Shown: positions 61,167 through 64,000 of the stretch, in pieces | Layout: each line of letters opens with the position of its first letter | How positions within the stretch are numbered: position 1 is the stretch's first letter | Origin: Chryseobacterium sp. SSA4.19 | GTDB taxonomy: Bacteria > Bacteroidota > Bacteroidia > Flavobacteriales > Weeksellaceae | Direction: 5' to 3' | Length of the DNA: 64,000 bases | Assembly (NCBI RefSeq): GCF_022601875.1 | Contig: NZ_JAKVIP010000002.1 | Location: forward strand, 138,089-202,088 | Program-made: the position numbers and the translations under genes | The notes under the pieces: generated by a model | The model's input: the letters and a program-made list of their open reading frames with translations, nothing else | The model's database searches: none | What the model was told of the DNA's origin: nothing

Positions 61167-61682
61167 ATGATGAAAAAATTAATATCCATGCTTCTTTGCA
61201 GCATTTTCCCTTTGATTTCTTTTGCACAACAGTCTGATTCTTTAACACTGGGCAAGTCCAACCGTGAATTCTTTATTAAAGGAGACCAGAAATATAAGTT
61301 CTCTGAATATAAAAAGGTCTTTACCAATCAGGAAGCATTAGGCTATATGAAAAAGGCAAATACCAACAGTACGGTTTCACAGATCTTCGGTGCAGTCGGC
61401 GGAGGTTTTATCGGTTTCGGACTGGTTAAAGAAATTACAAAAAACAAAACGGTATATTATAACGGCGTAGCTGTAAAGGAAAAGCAAGCCGGCGGTTGGG
61501 GGTTAATAGGAATCGGCTTAGGAGCCATCGGAATCGGAATTCCCTTTGCCATAAGCGCCGATAAAAACCTGAAAAAAGCGATAAGGACCCAAAATAAAGC
61601 TGCCGGCACTGAAGAAACGAAAGCAGCCTCTTACAGGCTTGACATCAGCGGAAACAGCATCGGTCTCACTTATACCTTTTAA
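61167..61682 (+). CDS. Exported or membrane hypothetical protein
   Basis: 171 residues (start at 61167; the ATG at 61170 is equally good). MMKKLISMLLCSIFPLISFAQ is a signal peptide. Two Gly-rich hydrophobic segments (SQIFGAVGGGFIGFGLV and GGWGLIGIGLGAIGIGIPFAI) separated by TKNKTVYYNGVAVKEKQAG, and a beta C-terminus ending in Phe (LDISGNSIGLTYTF). Looks envelope-located. No function recognised; it lies 115 bases after the sigma/anti-sigma pair and might be in their regulon. Confidence 0.75.
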   Translation: MMKKLISMLLCSIFPLISFAQQSDSLTLGKSNREFFIKGDQKYKFSEYKKVFTNQEALGYMKKANTNSTVSQIFGAVGGGFIGFGLVKEITKNKTVYYNGVAVKEKQAGGWGLIGIGLGAIGIGIPFAISADKNLKKAIRTQNKAAGTEETKAASYRLDISGNSIGLTYTF

Positions 61683-61694
61683 AAATACAGAACG

Positions 61695-61717
61695 GCAGTT
61701 TTTTGACTGCTTTTTTT
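61695..61717 (+). terminator. Weak terminator after the exported hypothetical gene
   Basis: Stem GCAGT / ACTGC with a six-base loop and seven T; short stem. Confidence 0.55.
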
Positions 61718-61749
61718 ATTGAATGTCATGGAATTGGAATCCAAATTCC

Positions 61750-61757
61750 TATTTTTG
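61750..61757 (+). promoter_or_regulatory. -7 box TATTTTTG for glyS
   Basis: Exact TAnnTTTG 21 bases before the ATG at 61779. Confidence 0.45.
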
Positions 61758-61778
61758 CACTTCAGACGTTAAAAAATT

Positions 61779-63320
61779 ATGGCAAAGCAAGAAGATGTTT
61801 TCAAGAAAGTGATTTCTCACGCCAAGGAATACGGTTTTATTTTCCCTTCGAGTGAGATCTATGACGGTTTATCCGCTGTTTATGATTATGGACAAAACGG
61901 TGCCGAACTTAAAAATAATATCAAACAATACTGGTGGAAAGCGATGGTACAGCTGAACGAAAATATTGTGGGTATTGATTCGGCAATCCTGATGCACCCT
62001 ACAACATGGAAGGCATCCGGACATGTAGACGCTTTCAACGATCCATTGATTGACAATAAAGATTCTAAAAAACGTTTCAGAGCCGATGTTTTGGTGGAAG
62101 ACTACTGTGCCAAAATTGAAGAGAAGGAAAATAAAGAAATTGAAAAAGCAGCAAAAAGATTCGGGGATGCTTTCGATAAGGATCAGTTTGTCGCAACGAA
62201 TCCAAAAATCCTGGAATACAGAGCAAAAAGAGAAGCGATTCTTTCCAGACTGGCAAAATCTCTGGAAAATGAAGATCTTGCTGATGTAAAATCCCTGATT
62301 GAAGAACTGGAGATTACCGATCCTGATACAGGTTCTAAAAACTGGACTGAAGTAAGACAATTCAATCTGATGTTCGGAACCAAATTGGGTGCTTCCGCAG
62401 ATTCTGCGATGGATCTTTATCTGAGACCTGAAACAGCGCAGGGAATTTTTGTTAATTTCCTCAATGTACAGAAAACTTCACGTCACAGACTTCCTTTTGG
62501 TATTGCACAGATCGGAAAAGCATTCAGAAACGAGATTGTTGCAAGACAGTTTATTTTCAGAATGCGTGAGTTTGAACAAATGGAAATGCAGTTTTTTGTA
62601 GCTCCGGGAACAGAACTTGAATTCTACGAACAGTGGAAGCAAAAACGTCTGAACTGGCATAAAGCTTTAGGTTTAGGTGATGAAAATTACAGATTCCACG
62701 ATCATGAGAAATTAGCTCACTATGCGAATGCAGCTGCAGATATTGAATTTAATTTTCCTTTCGGATTCAAAGAGCTGGAAGGGATTCACTCCAGAACAGA
62801 TTTCGATTTAAAGGCCCATGAGGAAGCTTCAGGAAGAAAATTACAGTTCTTCGATCCTGAAAGAAATGAAAATTATGTTCCTTATGTGGTGGAAACTTCG
62901 GTAGGTTTAGACCGTTTATTCCTTTCCATATTCTCTCATTGCCTGAAAGACGAAATACTGGAAGACGGTTCGGAAAGAACTGTTTTATCTTTACCGCCGG
63001 CTTTAGCACCGATTAAAGCAGCAATCCTCCCGTTAATGAAAAAGGACGGATTAGCGGAATATGCAGAGAAAATCTTTAATGATCTGAAATATGATTTCAA
63101 CTTATTCTATGAAGAAAAAGATGCAATCGGAAAGCGTTACAGAAGACAGGATGCGATCGGTACGCCTTATTGTATTACGATCGATCACGATTCATTGACT
63201 GATCACACGGTAACCATCAGAGACAGAGACACGATGCAGCAGGAAAGGGTTCCGGTTTCAGAATTGAGACGAATCATTGACGAGAAGACAAATTTCAGAA
63301 ATTTACTTTCTAAACTCTAA
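61779..63320 (+). CDS. glyS: Glycyl-tRNA synthetase (single-chain, dimeric type)
   Basis: 513 residues, the eukaryote/archaea-like alpha2 enzyme rather than the alpha2-beta2 GlyQ/GlyS of E. coli. Class II motifs: LYLRPETAQGIFVNF, IGKAFRNEI and RMREFEQMEMQFF (motif 2), VVETSVGLDRLFLSIFSH (motif 3, with catalytic Arg), and the anticodon-binding domain from ~400 with GKRYRRQDAIGTPYCITID. N-terminal insert of ~100 charged residues (about 95-175). Charges tRNA-Gly. Monocistronic, own -7 box and hairpin. Confidence 0.97.
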   Translation: MAKQEDVFKKVISHAKEYGFIFPSSEIYDGLSAVYDYGQNGAELKNNIKQYWWKAMVQLNENIVGIDSAILMHPTTWKASGHVDAFNDPLIDNKDSKKRFRADVLVEDYCAKIEEKENKEIEKAAKRFGDAFDKDQFVATNPKILEYRAKREAILSRLAKSLENEDLADVKSLIEELEITDPDTGSKNWTEVRQFNLMFGTKLGASADSAMDLYLRPETAQGIFVNFLNVQKTSRHRLPFGIAQIGKAFRNEIVARQFIFRMREFEQMEMQFFVAPGTELEFYEQWKQKRLNWHKALGLGDENYRFHDHEKLAHYANAAADIEFNFPFGFKELEGIHSRTDFDLKAHEEASGRKLQFFDPERNENYVPYVVETSVGLDRLFLSIFSHCLKDEILEDGSERTVLSLPPALAPIKAAILPLMKKDGLAEYAEKIFNDLKYDFNLFYEEKDAIGKRYRRQDAIGTPYCITIDHDSLTDHTVTIRDRDTMQQERVPVSELRRIIDEKTNFRNLLSKL

Positions 63321-63326
63321 AAATAT

Positions 63327-63350
63327 AAGCCTTGAGAAATCGGGGCTTTT
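63327..63350 (+). terminator. Possible terminator after glyS
   Basis: AAGCC / GGCTT stem across a 12-base loop, followed by T run; weak. Confidence 0.5.
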
Positions 63351-63376
63351 ATTTTAAACTGTACCGGTTAATTCAT

Positions 63377-63384
63377 TATTTTTG
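63377..63384 (+). promoter_or_regulatory. -7 box TATTTTTG for the last gene
   Basis: Exact TAnnTTTG 16 bases before the ATG at 63401. Confidence 0.5.
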
Positions 63385-63400
63385 AAACTCAAATTTCACC

Positions 63401-64000
63401 ATGAAAAAAATACTTTTACTGGCATTCGGCTTGGTCCAGGCTTTATATTTTTCGCAGACTCAGGATCTGGCAGCCTTAGCTTCCGGGGAACACGTGGGAA
63501 TGAACGCTTTATTTGACGAGCAGGACAACCTTTACGGCTATGTCTCTCTATATTCTTACGGGAAATCCGGTGATAAGACAAAAAAATTCGAATATGTCAT
63601 ATTAGATAAAAACCTCAACCCTGTAGCGAATAAAGAATTTGAAGGAGATATTACGGCAGGTTCTTACAGAGGATATGTAGATTTCAGGAAAAAAGTAATT
63701 CTCCGCCCGAGTTCTTTAGATTATTCCCAGGTTAAAACCAATGAACTTTTTACGCCGCGTTCCATGGAAATCGACCTGGCAAATAATTCCATTCAACAAA
63801 AGACCTATTACGATTACGACAACGGAACTTTTAAAGTGATCAGCCAGCCTAAGAACTGGAAAGCAGCCCGCCTGGAAAATAAAGAAGAAAAAAAAGCCAA
63901 AGGCTATAACTACTATTCCACTGTTTTTGAGATCAAGGAAGGAGGTTTTCTGGCGATTGAACTTAACGACTACGGTAAATATGTCAATAATAATTCTTTA
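63401..64000 (+). CDS. Exported protein, 3' end outside window, function unknown
   Basis: Open from ATG 63401 to the window end, 200 codons, so the gene is cut. MKKILLLAFGLVQALYFSQT is a signal peptide ending near residue 18. The rest is polar and beta-rich (YGYVSLYSYGKSG, FEYVILDKNLNPVANKEF, KAARLENKEEKKAKGY) with no recognised domain; the repeated short strand-like segments suggest a beta-propeller-like protein. Its own -7 box and the glyS hairpin separate it from glyS. Confidence 0.75.
   Translation, partial: MKKILLLAFGLVQALYFSQTQDLAALASGEHVGMNALFDEQDNLYGYVSLYSYGKSGDKTKKFEYVILDKNLNPVANKEFEGDITAGSYRGYVDFRKKVILRPSSLDYSQVKTNELFTPRSMEIDLANNSIQQKTYYDYDNGTFKVISQPKNWKAARLENKEEKKAKGYNYYSTVFEIKEGGFLAIELNDYGKYVNNNSL

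Noticed and set aside
1..64000. tRNA, rRNA, CRISPR array, prophage or complete insertion sequence
   Set aside because: No cloverleaf, spaced direct repeats, phage structural genes or transposase motifs were seen in any gap on either strand.

Overview
The window reads as chromosomal DNA of a Chryseobacterium-like flavobacterium (Bacteroidota, Weeksellaceae). The supporting signs are low GC, type IX secretion C-terminal signals of both kinds (type B at 1-1920, type A at 27735-29057), SusC-like/TonB receptors, many families largely confined to Bacteroidota (DUF4271, DUF4293, DUF4296, DUF5689, DUF6146, DUF6702), little sign of Shine-Dalgarno sequences, and many starts preceded by the Bacteroidota -7 box TAnnTTTG. 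No tRNA, rRNA, CRISPR array, prophage or intact insertion sequence was recognised.

Layout: 1-5.2 kb holds the end of a secreted lectin-like T9SS protein, then nitroreductase-nadB-nadC (NAD synthesis). 5.3-10.5 kb: a TonB receptor, a small membrane protein with asd, and a cation efflux carrier. 10.6-13.7 kb: an AmgK-like kinase, a stand-alone RapZ C-terminal domain, a MurU-like nucleotidyltransferase and a LOG protein, which look like a cell-wall sugar recycling unit. 13.7-15 kb: DUF6702 and an AidA/PixA-type protein. 15.1-21.3 kb: TonB receptor plus DUF5689 lipoprotein, divergent from a secreted endonuclease/phosphatase-fold protein. 21.4-24.7 kb: Mn-type superoxide dismutase, Rho with a long Asn/Gln-rich disordered insert, and DUF4293, with well-formed promoters. 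24.8-29.1 kb: M28 peptidase, MsbA-like ABC exporter, and a secreted PNGase F-like glycosidase.

29.2-38.2 kb is a mostly minus-strand housekeeping block (psd, cdsA, LUD protein, ftsH, rsfS; LptF/G permease, tgt, DUF4296, GT2) with birA opposed. 38.2-42.9 kb: DUF4271-hemD, oligopeptidase B, a probable frameshifted small gene, a hypothetical and a SRPBCC protein. 43.1-45.4 kb: histidine kinase and OmpR-type regulator.

45.5-49.3 kb is the most distinctive stretch: a lipoprotein with three H-x4-H-x-C repeats, a Cys-rich exported protein, and a TonB receptor preceded by two heavy-metal-associated domains in exact 100-residue register, together suggesting an envelope route for a soft metal such as copper. 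49.6-53.8 kb: OsmC, then a TetR-thiolase-thioesterase-ketoacyl synthase operon behind a palindromic operator. 53.8-64 kb: cupin, L,D-transpeptidase, msrB, DUF445, pyrD, truC, an ECF sigma factor with an overlapping membrane protein, glyS, and the start of a secreted protein cut by the window end. Two small broken reading frames (41.8-42.0 and 59.0-59.2 kb) and a nested inverted-repeat element (22.2-22.3 kb) sit in gaps between genes.
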